Positions 8,456 through 17,579 of a stretch of 64,000 nt of DNA are shown in pieces. The notes beneath the pieces are model-generated. The model searched no databases and was not told where the DNA came from. It saw only the letters and a program-made list of their open reading frames with translations. Numbering within the stretch: the stretch's first letter is position 1; every line of letters begins with the position of its first letter. Both the position numbers and the translations under genes were made by a program. The DNA is from Streptomyces lavendofoliae (GTDB lineage Bacteria; Actinomycetota; Actinomycetes; Streptomycetales; Streptomycetaceae): positions 62,001 through 126,000 of the forward strand of contig NZ_BMTP01000016.1 of NCBI RefSeq assembly GCF_014649735.1, in the 5' to 3' direction.

Positions 8456-9886
8456 ATGACCGAAACGGTGGAGTACGACGTCGTGGTGGTGGGCGCGGGG
8501 CCCGTGGGCGAGAACGTGGCCGACCGGGCCGCCGCGGCGGGGCTGAGCGTGGCGGTGGTGGAGAGCGAACTCGTGGGCGGCGAGTGCTCCTACTGGGCCT
8601 GCATGCCCAGCAAGGCACTGCTGCGCCCGGCGATCGCGCGCGCGGACGCCCGCAAGGTCCCCGGCCTGCGCGGAGCCGTCCAGGGTCCGCTGGACGCCGG
8701 CGCGGTGCTCGCCCACCGGGACGCGTACGTGTCGCACTGGAAGGACGACGGCCAGGTCGACTGGCTGGACTCGATCGGCGCCCGCCTCCACCGGGGCCAC
8801 GGCAGGCTGGACGGCGACAGGCGCGTCACGGTCGAGGGCCCCGGCGGCGAGCGGCAGGTCCTCACCGCCCGGCACGCCGTCGCCCTGTGCACCGGCAGTC
8901 GCGCCGTCCTGCCGGACCTCCCGGGCCTCGCCGACGCCCGGCCCTGGACCAGCCGCGAGGCGACCGGAGCCAAGGAGGTGCCGGACCGGCTCGTCGTGGT
9001 GGGCGGGGGAGTGGTCGGCACCGAGATGGCGACCGCCTGGCAGGCGCTCGGCTCCCGCGTCACCGTGCTCGTACGCGGCCGGGGCCTCCTGCCGCGCATG
9101 GAGCCCTTCGTCGGCGAGCACATCGCGGACGCGCTGACCGAGGCGGGCGCCGACGTCCGCACCGGCGTCTCCGTCACCGCCGTCGAGCGCCCCCACCCCA
9201 CCGGACCCGTCACCGTGGTCCTGGACGACGGCGAGCGCGTCGAGGCCGACGAGGTGCTGTTCGCCACCGGCCGCGCCCCGCGCACGGACGACCTCGGACT
9301 GGACACCGTCGGCCTGGAACCGGGCTCCTGGCTGTCCGTCGACGACACCTGCCTGGTCGAGGGCAGCGACTGGCTGTACGCGGTGGGCGACGTCAACCAC
9401 CGGGCCCTCCTCACCCACCAGGGCAAGTACCAGGCCCGGATCGCCGGCGCCGCCATCGGCGTCCGCGCCGACGGGGCAGCCCCGCCGGACACCGGCGCCT
9501 GGGGCGCGCACGCCGCGACCGCCGACCACGCCGCCGTCCCCCAGGTCGTCTTCAGCGACCCCGAGGCCGCGTCCGTCGGCCTCACCCTCGCCGAGGCGGA
9601 GGCCGCCGGCCACCGGGTCCGGGCTGTCGACCAGGACCTCGCCGCGGTGGCCGGCGCCGGACTGTACGCGGACGGCTACCGGGGCCGCGCCCGGATGGTC
9701 GTCGACCTCGAACGCGAGATCCTCCTCGGCGTCACCCTCGTCGGCCCCGCGGTCGGGGAACTGCTCCACTCGGCCACCATCGCCGTCACCGCCGAGGTGC
9801 CGATCGCCCGGCTGTGGCACGCGGTCCCGGCGTACCCCACCATCAGCGAGGTGTGGCTCCGGCTGCTGGAGGGCTACCGCGGCTGA
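8456..9886 (+). CDS. FAD-dependent pyridine nucleotide-disulfide oxidoreductase family protein
   Basis: 476-residue two-dinucleotide-fold flavoprotein. FAD-binding VVVGAGPVGENVADRA near residue 8, NAD(P)-binding VVGGGVVGTEMATAW near residue 180, and the second FAD motif YAVGDVNH near residue 322 are present. The redox-centre segment reads GGECSYWACMPSK, which keeps a C-x4-C pair. The C-terminal HPTxSE motif of glutathione and lipoamide reductases is AYPTISE here, so the catalytic histidine is replaced by tyrosine. That argues against a standard disulfide reductase and for another electron acceptor, such as a quinone. The ATG at 8456 was chosen over an upstream in-frame ATG that would extend into the divergent promoter region. 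Confidence 0.85.
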   Translation: MTETVEYDVVVVGAGPVGENVADRAAAAGLSVAVVESELVGGECSYWACMPSKALLRPAIARADARKVPGLRGAVQGPLDAGAVLAHRDAYVSHWKDDGQVDWLDSIGARLHRGHGRLDGDRRVTVEGPGGERQVLTARHAVALCTGSRAVLPDLPGLADARPWTSREATGAKEVPDRLVVVGGGVVGTEMATAWQALGSRVTVLVRGRGLLPRMEPFVGEHIADALTEAGADVRTGVSVTAVERPHPTGPVTVVLDDGERVEADEVLFATGRAPRTDDLGLDTVGLEPGSWLSVDDTCLVEGSDWLYAVGDVNHRALLTHQGKYQARIAGAAIGVRADGAAPPDTGAWGAHAATADHAAVPQVVFSDPEAASVGLTLAEAEAAGHRVRAVDQDLAAVAGAGLYADGYRGRARMVVDLEREILLGVTLVGPAVGELLHSATIAVTAEVPIARLWHAVPAYPTISEVWLRLLEGYRG

Positions 9887-9923
9887 CCTTCCGTCAGTCC
9901 CCCTGCCGTTCCCGGCGCTCGCC

Positions 9924-9948
9924 GACCCGGTCCCGTGCGTACCGGGTC
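9924..9948. terminator. Candidate bidirectional terminator hairpin
   Basis: GACCCGGT and ACCGGGTC form an 8-bp stem with a 9-base loop between two convergent genes (ends at 9886 and 10094). There is no T-tract, which is common for actinobacterial terminators. Confidence 0.4.
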
Positions 9949-10093
9949 AGCGAGGTCGCCGCGGCCCCGGCGGGCGGCGCGACGGGAAAGGCCCGCCCCG
10001 CGTGCCGGATCTCCGGACCGGCGTCCTCCCGGCCGCGCCTGCGCTTCGGGCATCACCACGTCACCACACCGGCACGTGGGGCACGCCGGCGCG

Positions 10094-10558
10094 TCAGCAC
10101 TTCACGGACGCCTGCGAGGCGGCGATGGCCCGGTCCAGCGCCTCCAGCTGCGGCCTGATCCGCTTCCCCGCCTGGGCGCCCGTCGCACCGCCCGGCAGGT
10201 CGTCGATCGCTCGGACGACCCGGTCGTAGGCGTCCGACACCGCCCGCGTACGGGCCGCGCGCACCCCCCGCGCGCTGCGCGTCACCAGGTCCAGGTCGTG
10301 GGCCACGTCCTCGCGCAGGTCCCGCAGCTCGTCCCGGCCCCTGGAGCGCGGCCCGAGGCCGGCCAGCTTGCCCGTGTCCATCCGCAGGGCCCCGAGGTCC
10401 TCGCACAGCGCGTCCTTCGCGGCTCTCGCGCGTTCCCGGCCCGACGGGGCCTCGGCGGCGCATCCGGCCAGGGAGACCGGGAGCACCGCCACGACGATGA
10501 CCAGTGCCACGCGCGGCGGACGGCGCCGCCGGCGTATCGGAGAGGTGAGGTCGCCCAT
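10094..10558 (-). CDS. Small secreted lipoprotein, hypothetical
   Basis: 154-residue protein with a basic N-terminus (RRRRRPP), a hydrophobic stretch and a lipobox ending LAGC near residue 33, so it is probably lipid-anchored on the outside of the membrane. The mature part is helical and rich in Arg, Ala and Asp, with a lone C-terminal Cys. An ATG 12 bases upstream (10570) is also possible. I recognise no functional domain. Confidence 0.65.
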   Translation of the reverse strand: MGDLTSPIRRRRRPPRVALVIVVAVLPVSLAGCAAEAPSGRERARAAKDALCEDLGALRMDTGKLAGLGPRSRGRDELRDLREDVAHDLDLVTRSARGVRAARTRAVSDAYDRVVRAIDDLPGGATGAQAGKRIRPQLEALDRAIAASQASVKC

Positions 10559-10636
10559 GGTCCCATGCAATGCCGGGCGGGGCCGGAGTGCCCGTGGATG
10601 GTGCCGAACGGGTGAACCACCGGCCGCCGGCCACGG

Positions 10637-12250
10637 TCAGACGGCGTGCAGGCCGGGCGCGGCCGTACTGGTGGAGAAGGACGCGGCCGTGCTCAGCGTG
10701 CCGCCCGGCTTGAGGACGGTGGAGACGGTCTTGAACGCGATGTCCGCGCTCGTCTGACCGAGCTGGACGACGGTGTAGCCCCGGCGTCCGTCGTAGAACT
10801 TCAGGTGCGGGTTGGCCTGGGTGAGGCTGATCCAGTTGCCGGGCTTCTGGGCGCCGTCCCGGCCGCTGGTGAGGGACGTCGTGGCGATCTCCGTGCCGAC
10901 GGTCCGGGAGGCGGGGTTGCCGAAGTCCGCCTTCAGGTCGAATCCGTAACCGACGTGGGCGTCCCCCGAGAGCACCATCAGGTTGTCCAGACCGGCGGCG
11001 GTGGCACCGTCCAGGAGGCGTTTGCGGGAGGCGGGGTAGCCGTCCCAGGCGTCCATGGACAGCTTGTAGTCCGCGGAGGTGGTGCTCCGCCGCTCGGCGA
11101 AGGTGACCTGCTGCGGTACGACGTTCCACACCGCGTCCGACGTCTTCCAGCCGTCGAGCAGCCAGCGCTCCTGCTCGGCGCCGGTCATGGTGCGCGAGGG
11201 GTCCTGGGACTCGGCGCTCGGCGCCTGCCAGCCGTCGCCGTTGGCCTGGTTGGAGCGGTACTGGCGGGTGTCGAGGACGTCGAACTGCGCCAGGTGCCCG
11301 AAGTGCAGCCGCCGGTACAGCCGCATGTCGGCCCCCACCGGCTGCTGCGGCGGACGCAGCGGCAGGTTCTCCCAGTACGCCCGGTACGCGGCGGCGCGAC
11401 GCAGCAGGAACTCCTCGGGCGGTACGCCGTTCTCCGGGACGGCCCCCGCGTAGTTGTTCTCCGTCTCGTGGTCGTCCCACGTCACCACGAACGGGTGCGC
11501 GGCGTGGGCGGCCTGCAGGTCCGGGTCGTTCTTGTAGAGCGCGTACCGCAGCCGGTAGTCCTGCAGTGTGACGGTCTCGGTGTTGAAGTGCGCCGGCAGC
11601 CGGCGGTCGGTGTAGCCGCGGTGCCCGCCGGCCTCGTCGACCCCGTACTCGTAGATGTAGTCGCCCAGGTGCACCACCATGTCCACGTCCTCGGACGCGA
11701 GGTGCCTGTACGCCGTGTAGTAGCCGTCGAAGTAGGCGGCACAGGCGACGGCGGCGAAGGTCAGGGAGGACACCCAGAAGGCGTCGCGGGCCGGGGCGGT
11801 ACGGGCCCGGCCCACCGGACTGATCCAGGTCCCCACGCGGAAGCGGTAGTAATAGAACCGGTCCTGGTCGAGTCCGGGCACCTCCACATGGACGCTGTGG
11901 GCGTACTCCGGGTGGGCGGTGGCGGTCCCGCTCTTGATGACGGCGAAGAACCGCTCGTCGAACGCCACCTCCCACTGCACCTCGACCCGCTGCGCGGGCA
12001 GCCCGCCGTCCGGTTCGTACGGGCTGGGCGCCAGCCGCGTCCACAGCAGGACGGAGTCCGGCAGGGGGTCACCCGAGGCGATGCCCAGGGTGAAGGGGTT
12101 CGTGGCGATCTTCCGCGCGTCCAGCACGGCAGGGCTCGCCGCACCGGCGGCGGGGAGGTGCGTGGTGAACGCCAGGGCGGCCGCGGCACCGGCCACGGTG
12201 AGGAACTGGCGACGCCCCATACGCCGGGCGGCGGCACGGAGCTCGGGCAT
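10637..12250 (-). CDS. phoD: Alkaline phosphatase D (PhoD family), Tat-exported
   Basis: 537-residue extracellular phosphodiesterase/phosphomonoesterase. The N-terminus has the twin-arginine signal MGRRQFLTVAGAAAALAF followed by an Ala-rich cleavage region, as PhoD enzymes fold with metals in the cytoplasm. Metal-site motifs are present: VACAAYFDGYY, VHLGDYIYEYG, TWDDHETENN and LSGDAHVGYGFDL. An N-terminal PhoD domain (about residues 45-140) precedes the metallophosphatase core. The start at 12250 has GGAA upstream; in-frame ATGs at 12262 and further up are possible. I saw no clear PHO box, so phosphate control is expected from the family but not shown here. Confidence 0.92.
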   Translation of the reverse strand: MPELRAAARRMGRRQFLTVAGAAAALAFTTHLPAAGAASPAVLDARKIATNPFTLGIASGDPLPDSVLLWTRLAPSPYEPDGGLPAQRVEVQWEVAFDERFFAVIKSGTATAHPEYAHSVHVEVPGLDQDRFYYYRFRVGTWISPVGRARTAPARDAFWVSSLTFAAVACAAYFDGYYTAYRHLASEDVDMVVHLGDYIYEYGVDEAGGHRGYTDRRLPAHFNTETVTLQDYRLRYALYKNDPDLQAAHAAHPFVVTWDDHETENNYAGAVPENGVPPEEFLLRRAAAYRAYWENLPLRPPQQPVGADMRLYRRLHFGHLAQFDVLDTRQYRSNQANGDGWQAPSAESQDPSRTMTGAEQERWLLDGWKTSDAVWNVVPQQVTFAERRSTTSADYKLSMDAWDGYPASRKRLLDGATAAGLDNLMVLSGDAHVGYGFDLKADFGNPASRTVGTEIATTSLTSGRDGAQKPGNWISLTQANPHLKFYDGRRGYTVVQLGQTSADIAFKTVSTVLKPGGTLSTAASFSTSTAAPGLHAV

Positions 12251-12259
12251 GTGAGTTTC

Positions 12260-12277
12260 CATATGGCACGTCATATG
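12260..12277. promoter_or_regulatory. CATATG-N6-CATATG repeat upstream of phoD
   Basis: Two palindromic CATATG hexamers separated by GCACGT lie just upstream of the preferred phoD start and span an alternative start. The symmetry may mark an operator, or simply be leader sequence. Low certainty. Confidence 0.2.
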
Positions 12278-12385
12278 CCCGCTTTGATGAGGTTGTTGCC
12301 CCGGCATACGGGTGGTGTGACGGAGTGGTGCCCGAGCCTGACAAACCTTCACCCGCCGTGCCCCCGCCCGGATAGGTTGGGCGGC

Positions 12386-13351
12386 ATGAGCAACCTTGAT
12401 CGTCAGGCCACGCCCGCCGTGTGCGGTGGCCGGGGTTTCGTCGTCGCGGAGCCGGTGCGGGAGCTCCTCAGCCCCCGCCGCGTCCAGCTCGGTGAATCCA
12501 CGGAGGTGCGCCGCCTGTTGCCCAACCTCGGCCGCCGGATGGTCGGCGCCTGGGCCTTCGTCGACCACTACGGCCCCGACGACATCGCCGACGAACCCGG
12601 CATGCAGGTGCCGCCGCACCCGCACATGGGCCTGCAGACCGTCAGCTGGCTGCACGAGGGCGAGGTCCTGCACCGCGACAGCACGGGCAGCCTGCGGACG
12701 GTACGCCCCCGCGAACTGGGCCTGATGACCTCCGGCCGGGCCATCTCCCACTCGGAGGAGAGCCCCCGCCCGCACGCCCGCCTCCTGCACGGCGCCCAGC
12801 TGTGGGTGGCCCTGCCCGGCGCACACCGCCACGTCGAGCCCCACTTCCAGCACCACGCCGGCCTCCCGCGGGTGACCGCCCCCGGCCTGACGGCCACCGT
12901 GATCCTCGGCGAGCTCGACGGCGCGCTCTCGCCCGGCACCACCTACAGCCCCCTGGTCGGCGCCGACCTGGCGCTGACCCGTGGCGCGGAAACGAATCTG
13001 CCGCTCGACCCGGACTTCGAGTACGCGGTCCTCTCCATGTCCGGCGAGGCCCACGTCGACGGCGTCCCGGTCCTGCCGGGCTCCATGCTCTACCTCGGCT
13101 GCGGCCGTACGTCCCTCCCCCTGCGCGCCGAATCCGACGCGGGCCTGATGCTGCTGGGCGGCGAGCCCTTCGAGGAGGAGATCGTCATGTGGTGGAACTT
13201 CGTGGGCCGCTCCCACGAAGAGATCGAGCGGGCCCGCGCCGACTGGACGACGGGCACCCGCTTCGGCGAGGTCAAGGGCTACGACGGCGCCCGCCTCCCG
13301 GCCCCCGAGCTCCCACCCGTGGCGCTGAAGCCGCGAGGAAGGGTGCGCTGA
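12386..13351 (+). CDS. Pirin family protein
   Basis: 321-residue bicupin. The N-terminal cupin carries the metal ligands in PPHPHMGLQTVSW (near residue 75) and in ISHSEES (near residue 119), the H-x-H and H-x-E pairs that bind iron in pirins. Bacterial relatives can act as quercetin dioxygenases or modulate metabolic enzymes. The C-terminal half has the pirin_C-type block GGEPFEEEIVMWWNFVG. The ATG at 12386 is divergent from phoD with about 135 bp between them. The substrate is unknown. Confidence 0.88.
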   Translation: MSNLDRQATPAVCGGRGFVVAEPVRELLSPRRVQLGESTEVRRLLPNLGRRMVGAWAFVDHYGPDDIADEPGMQVPPHPHMGLQTVSWLHEGEVLHRDSTGSLRTVRPRELGLMTSGRAISHSEESPRPHARLLHGAQLWVALPGAHRHVEPHFQHHAGLPRVTAPGLTATVILGELDGALSPGTTYSPLVGADLALTRGAETNLPLDPDFEYAVLSMSGEAHVDGVPVLPGSMLYLGCGRTSLPLRAESDAGLMLLGGEPFEEEIVMWWNFVGRSHEEIERARADWTTGTRFGEVKGYDGARLPAPELPPVALKPRGRVR

Positions 13352-13907
13352 CCCGCACAACCATGCTGCGACCAGGCGCCTCGGCGGGGGAGCGACCTGG
13401 CCCGGGGCGACGTGAAGCGGGATTACGGACCCGATCCCTTTCGGGCCCCCGACCAACAGTGCCTGGCATCCAAGATGCGGTCGTGTGCGCGCGGCTTCGG
13501 GTGGACCCACTGCCGAACCGATACCAACTTTGCTGGGCCCGGTGAGCCCTGTGAGCCGGAGAACCGCGTTCTCGCGGGCACGTCACAGCCGGGAGCCTCT
13601 CGACCGGGCGTCTCGTTCGATCGCCTCGCTCCTGTGACCCGAGCAGGGTCGGTGTGAGCATCGGCCTCATGCTCCGTGCGCGTGGGATACACGGCACGTT
13701 GCGCCTCCGCCGGGCTTTTGCGCGACCGGACACCACAACTGCACGCATGTCAGTGCGCCCGTTCCCAGCGTCGGGCGTGGGAAGGGCCCGGGCCGCGGCC
13801 GGGCCGACGGCGCTCAGACCGGTCACCGGCGGTGTGCCGCGGGGAAGGGACCGTCGTCGCAAAGCTTCCTCTGAATGGGAGAGGATGCGGAGGAAGGGGG
13901 AGCCCAC
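13352..13907. other. Intergenic region without a recognised gene (556 bp)
   Basis: No convincing coding frame, tRNA or repeat was found. Open frames on both strands have the Arg/Pro/Ser-rich look of GC-rich shadows. GC falls slightly toward 13900, before the downstream gene, and AGGAAGGGGG at the right edge is the ribosome-binding site of that gene. Confidence 0.6.
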
Positions 13908-14864
13908 ATGCGTAGTGAGATCACACCGCCACAAGTGTGGAATTCGATGGCGTCGCGGCCACCGTATTCCGTAGCGAAGGAGAAAAGCACGGTCGCCCGT
14001 TACGGCGGAGCGTTGCTGCTGTCTCTGGGGACGCTTTTGGCGGTGGGGATCATCGCTTGTCCGGCGCTGGTGGTGGGAAGCGTCACCCAGGAGCCTCTCG
14101 CGGCTGTCGGACATCCGGCGCTCGCGCTGATCACCCTGCCGTTCCTGGCGGTTGGGGGAGCGCTGCTGGCCTGTGTGGCGTCTGTCGTGCTGGTCCTGCC
14201 GACCATCGGGCTTGCGGGATGCATCGGGCGCTGCGTCGGCGGCCGTGACGCGTGGTGGTGGACGCCGCCCACGGCCATCGCCATGAGTTCCGTCCCAGTA
14301 CTGGGAATCGCCACCTTGGTGGGTGGCGACACCTTCACCGTCATGCGGGTCTGGCTGGCCACGTCTGCGCTGATCACCGTTGTCTCCCTCATCGCACGCC
14401 CCGTCGCCGTCCGCGGGACGACACTGAGCCTGGGGCGGGCGGTCGGCCGATTGGCGGGATGGAGCACTGCTGCCGTGACCGTGGCGGTGCTGGCCGGCGC
14501 GGTGATCCTGGTGAGCGCTGGGCCGTACCGCGCGCCCGAGCTGACGCGTGCCGAACTGGTCGGGAGCTGGTCGGATGGAGACGGGGGCCGGCTCGTGCTA
14601 CGCGCCGACGGGACGGCGACGACGGACGGCCTGGTCTCCCATGATGCGAATGGCCGCACCACGCAGTGCAGCAGTCGAGGCGTCTGGAGTATCGCCGAGG
14701 AGCAGCAGTCGTCGGGCCGGCGCGTGAGCGTCTCGATCACCGAGTGCACTCTGGGCACGGAATGGGAGATCGGAGGAGAACAGGACCGGCCGACGCTGTA
14801 CCGGTTCATCGGCGACCCCGACTCCTACGAGATCTACGCCTTGCGGCGAACGGCAGGCGGCTGA
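13908..14864 (+). CDS. Hypothetical membrane protein with C-terminal lipocalin-like domain
   Basis: 318-residue protein with about five to six predicted transmembrane segments between residues 30 and 215 (for example LLLSLGTLLAVGIIACPALV and AAVTVAVLAGAVILVSAG). A soluble C-terminal domain of about 100 residues begins ELVGSWSDGDGGRLVLRADG. That opening resembles the beta-rich 'lipocalin/DUF' domains often found in actinobacterial envelope proteins. A strong AGGAAGGGGG site precedes the ATG. Codon use is a little less GC-biased than its neighbours. No function is suggested by the context. Confidence 0.72.
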   Translation: MRSEITPPQVWNSMASRPPYSVAKEKSTVARYGGALLLSLGTLLAVGIIACPALVVGSVTQEPLAAVGHPALALITLPFLAVGGALLACVASVVLVLPTIGLAGCIGRCVGGRDAWWWTPPTAIAMSSVPVLGIATLVGGDTFTVMRVWLATSALITVVSLIARPVAVRGTTLSLGRAVGRLAGWSTAAVTVAVLAGAVILVSAGPYRAPELTRAELVGSWSDGDGGRLVLRADGTATTDGLVSHDANGRTTQCSSRGVWSIAEEQQSSGRRVSVSITECTLGTEWEIGGEQDRPTLYRFIGDPDSYEIYALRRTAGG

Positions 14865-15074
14865 CTCCAGCGACGTACGACGGGGAGTCCACGTGACGCA
14901 TGCGGGCCGTCCGGGACGATCAGTCGGACTCCTGGACGGTGGCGCGGAAGTCGACCGGCGCGCGTCCCGGCGCAGCCGCTCGGTGCTTCAGCGAGCGTGC
15001 CGCCCGGCGTCCGGGGGCCAGTCGCCTCCGGGCCTTGGCCACCCGCTGGTCCTCGCGTCTCGTACGGTTGGCCA

Positions 15075-15626
15075 ATGCACATGGACGCGCTTGCACACCA
15101 CGCCGGCTCCGGTGTCGGCTTCGCCCTCCTCCAGGCGCTGGAAGCGGGGCAGCGGCGCCTCGGTGATCACGCCACCGAGGTTCTCCTGCACTTCCACGAG
15201 CAGTTCGGCACCGATGTCACCCTCCACCACGAGATGCGGCTGGAACCGGCCGCGCAGGGCGGCGACATGGGAATCACGGTCCGGCTCCACCACCTGTTCG
15301 CCGCTGAGGGCGACCCGGCCGACGGCGGATCCGGGGAGGCCGAGTGGAACGAGTTCGGCATGGAGGCATGCCTTACGGTGCACGCGTCGGGCCAGACCGT
15401 CGGCACCCGCGTATGGGCGCATCTGGACGGCGCGGTGGGCCTCCTCGGTCCGGGGCTGCACGAGTTGCGAGCAACCAGCAGGGAGGAATCGGTTCTGCAG
15501 GATGCGCTGGACGCCCTGCGCGAAGAGATCGACGCACTGACCGCCGTGCGGAACCCCTACTCGGCGCTCACCACGCCCGCGGCGCCGTCAATCGGCCCAA
15601 CACGGCGGTGGGCTTCGCAGCGGTAG
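15075..15626 (+). CDS. Hypothetical protein
   Basis: 183-residue protein starting MHMDALAHHAGSGVGF. The middle part is regular alpha/beta-like sequence (EVLLHFHEQFGTDVTLHHEM) with no cysteine and no membrane segment. I recognise no family. A second ATG two codons downstream could be the true start. Convergent with the stomatin-family gene at 15816. Confidence 0.6.
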   Translation: MHMDALAHHAGSGVGFALLQALEAGQRRLGDHATEVLLHFHEQFGTDVTLHHEMRLEPAAQGGDMGITVRLHHLFAAEGDPADGGSGEAEWNEFGMEACLTVHASGQTVGTRVWAHLDGAVGLLGPGLHELRATSREESVLQDALDALREEIDALTAVRNPYSALTTPAAPSIGPTRRWASQR

Positions 15627-15815
15627 GGGGAACGGAAGCGTTCCCCTGAGCGTCGGGCGGAGAGAACCGTGTGCACAGTCCGCGTCAGCGCACGACTTGT
15701 TCTCCCGACGCCCACCACCGGGGTCACCACGGCGACGATGAACCGGCCCACTCGGCGACCCGGTGGCCGCCTGTCGCGGCGTGGTCTCGCCGGCAGGCAG
15801 TCACGCCGTCGGTGT

Positions 15816-16925
15816 TCATCCGCCGGACGTCTGCCCCCGGCCCGGCACTTGGGGCGTCCTTGCCGCCTCCGCCTCGGCCTTCGCGTCGCTGACGACGGCG
15901 GCGGCCTGCTTCGCGACCTCATCGGCAGCGGAGGCGGCGTCGAGCGAGAGCGACGAGTGTGCCTCAAGCGCCGGAGCCCCGCCTTCGTCCGACGCGTCGT
16001 CGGCATCGGTCGTGGTCGCTTCCTCCGGTCGCGCGGATGCGGGAAGACCCATCGTCGACTGGTCACCGAATGCGTGGGTGACGGCGCGAACCGCCTCGGT
16101 CAGCTCTCCCGGGATCACCCAGAACGTGTTGTTGTCGCTCTTCGCCAGGTGCGGGAGCGTCTCGAGGTACTTGTAGGCCAGGATCTTCGGGTCGGCGTTG
16201 TTGCGATGAACGGCCTGGAAGACGCGCTCCACCGCCTTGGCCTCGCCGTCCGCCCGCAAGATCATGGCCTGCTGCGTGCCCTGTGCTTCCAGGATGTCCT
16301 TCTGCTTCGTGCCTTCCGCGGTGAGGATCTTGGCCTGTCGCTCCCCTTCGGCGTGCAGGATGGCCGCGCGCTTGTCCCGCTCGGCCCGCATCTGCTTCTC
16401 CATCGCCTCCTTGATGGTGTGCGGCGGATCGATCGCCTTGATCTCGACACGGTTGACCCGGATGCCCCACTTGCCGGTGGCATCGTCGAGGACGGTGCGC
16501 AGCCTGGCGTTGATCTCCTCACGTGAGGTGAGCGTCTCCTCCAGATCCATGGAGCCGATAACGTTCCGCAGTGTGGTGACGGTGAGCTGATCGATCGCCT
16601 GCAGATAGTCAGCGACCTCGTAGGCCGCCGCCCGCGGGTCGGTGATCTGGTAGTAGAGCACCGTGTCGATGTTCACCACGAGGTTGTCCTCGGTGATCAC
16701 CGGCTTGGGGTCGGAGGAGTACACCTGTTCACGTACGTCGAGTTTGGTGTTGACGCGGTCCGCCACCGGCACGACGAAATTCAGGCCGGGTTGCAACGTC
16801 CGGCGATACCGGCCGAACCGCTCGATGTTGTAGCGGCGCGCCTGCGGAACGATCCGCACCGTGGAGGCCACGAGGAAGACGACGACAATCGCCGCCACGA
16901 GGATGGGGATGACGATCGGCTCCAC
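15816..16925 (-). CDS. SPFH/band 7 domain protein (stomatin/QmcA-like)
   Basis: 369-residue membrane-anchored scaffold protein. One N-terminal transmembrane helix (IPILVAAIVVVFLVAST) is followed by the SPFH domain (IVPQARRYNIERFGRYRRTLQPGLNFVVP onward). A charged coiled-coil with repeated HAEGERQAKILTAEG-type units follows, and an acidic Ala-rich tail ends the protein. Such proteins oligomerise and organise membrane microdomains or protease complexes. The GTG at 16925 has GGAGG four bases upstream. It follows an NfeD-family gene by 38 bp, the classic stomatin/NfeD operon pair. Confidence 0.92.
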   Translation of the reverse strand: MEPIVIPILVAAIVVVFLVASTVRIVPQARRYNIERFGRYRRTLQPGLNFVVPVADRVNTKLDVREQVYSSDPKPVITEDNLVVNIDTVLYYQITDPRAAAYEVADYLQAIDQLTVTTLRNVIGSMDLEETLTSREEINARLRTVLDDATGKWGIRVNRVEIKAIDPPHTIKEAMEKQMRAERDKRAAILHAEGERQAKILTAEGTKQKDILEAQGTQQAMILRADGEAKAVERVFQAVHRNNADPKILAYKYLETLPHLAKSDNNTFWVIPGELTEAVRAVTHAFGDQSTMGLPASARPEEATTTDADDASDEGGAPALEAHSSLSLDAASAADEVAKQAAAVVSDAKAEAEAARTPQVPGRGQTSGG

Positions 16926-16963
16926 AATTCCTCCCTGGCTCTGTGAGCTCTGTGGTCAGCCGT

Positions 16964-17401
16964 TCACGGAAGGAGGTCGCGGGGATAGACGACGGCTGTA
17001 GCGCCTTCGATCTCCATGACGTCCACCAGTGCGCCCACCGGAATCGCGAGGCTTTCGTCGAGAGCGCGTGCGGACCATTCCTCACCACTGATCTTGACCA
17101 GGCCGCGGCTCGCCGTGACCTCCTGCGTGACCACGGCCCGCTTGCCGATCAGCGCATCACTGCCCTCCCGCACGAGGGGCGCCCGGGTCATCTGCCGCAG
17201 CGCGGCGGGACGGACGACGAGGAGACCCGCGGCGGCTGCTGCTCCGAGCGCGACGAGCTGGCCGAGAAGGCCGATGCCCACGCCTGCGACCACTGCGGCG
17301 ACCAGTGCGGCGCCCGCCAGCAAAGCGAAGACCAGCGTCAGGGTGAAGAACTCCGCCACGCCCAGCGCCGCGGCCGCGAGCAACCATACGAACCACGGCA
17401 T
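16964..17401 (-). CDS. NfeD family protein
   Basis: 145-residue membrane partner of the stomatin-like protein. Two to three N-terminal membrane segments (FVWLLAAAALGVAEFFTLTL, LLAGAALVAAVVAGVGIGLL) are followed by the C-terminal OB-fold domain with GKRAVVTQEVTASRGLVKISGEEWSARA, the standard short-form NfeD pattern. It lies 38 bp upstream of the stomatin gene on the same strand. The pair probably works in membrane quality control or microdomain organisation. Confidence 0.92.
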   Translation of the reverse strand: MPWFVWLLAAAALGVAEFFTLTLVFALLAGAALVAAVVAGVGIGLLGQLVALGAAAAAGLLVVRPAALRQMTRAPLVREGSDALIGKRAVVTQEVTASRGLVKISGEEWSARALDESLAIPVGALVDVMEIEGATAVVYPRDLLP

Positions 17402-17579
17402 CGACTCAGCCTCCCTCAGGGGACTTATTCACCCCCTACCCACCTGGAACCATGACAGAACAGGAAAAATAGACACAGTCTTCGTATGAAGGTCCCCGCG
17501 CCCGTACCCGCCGGTCCGCCTGATTAGGGTGGCGCCGATGACCGACACGGTCAGCACGGGGCGTCCATCCGGGTTCCGG

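Noticed and set aside
13272..14114. Minus-strand frame covering the gap after the pirin gene
   Set aside because: Overlaps both neighbours, is Arg-rich and shows no domain or ribosome-binding site.
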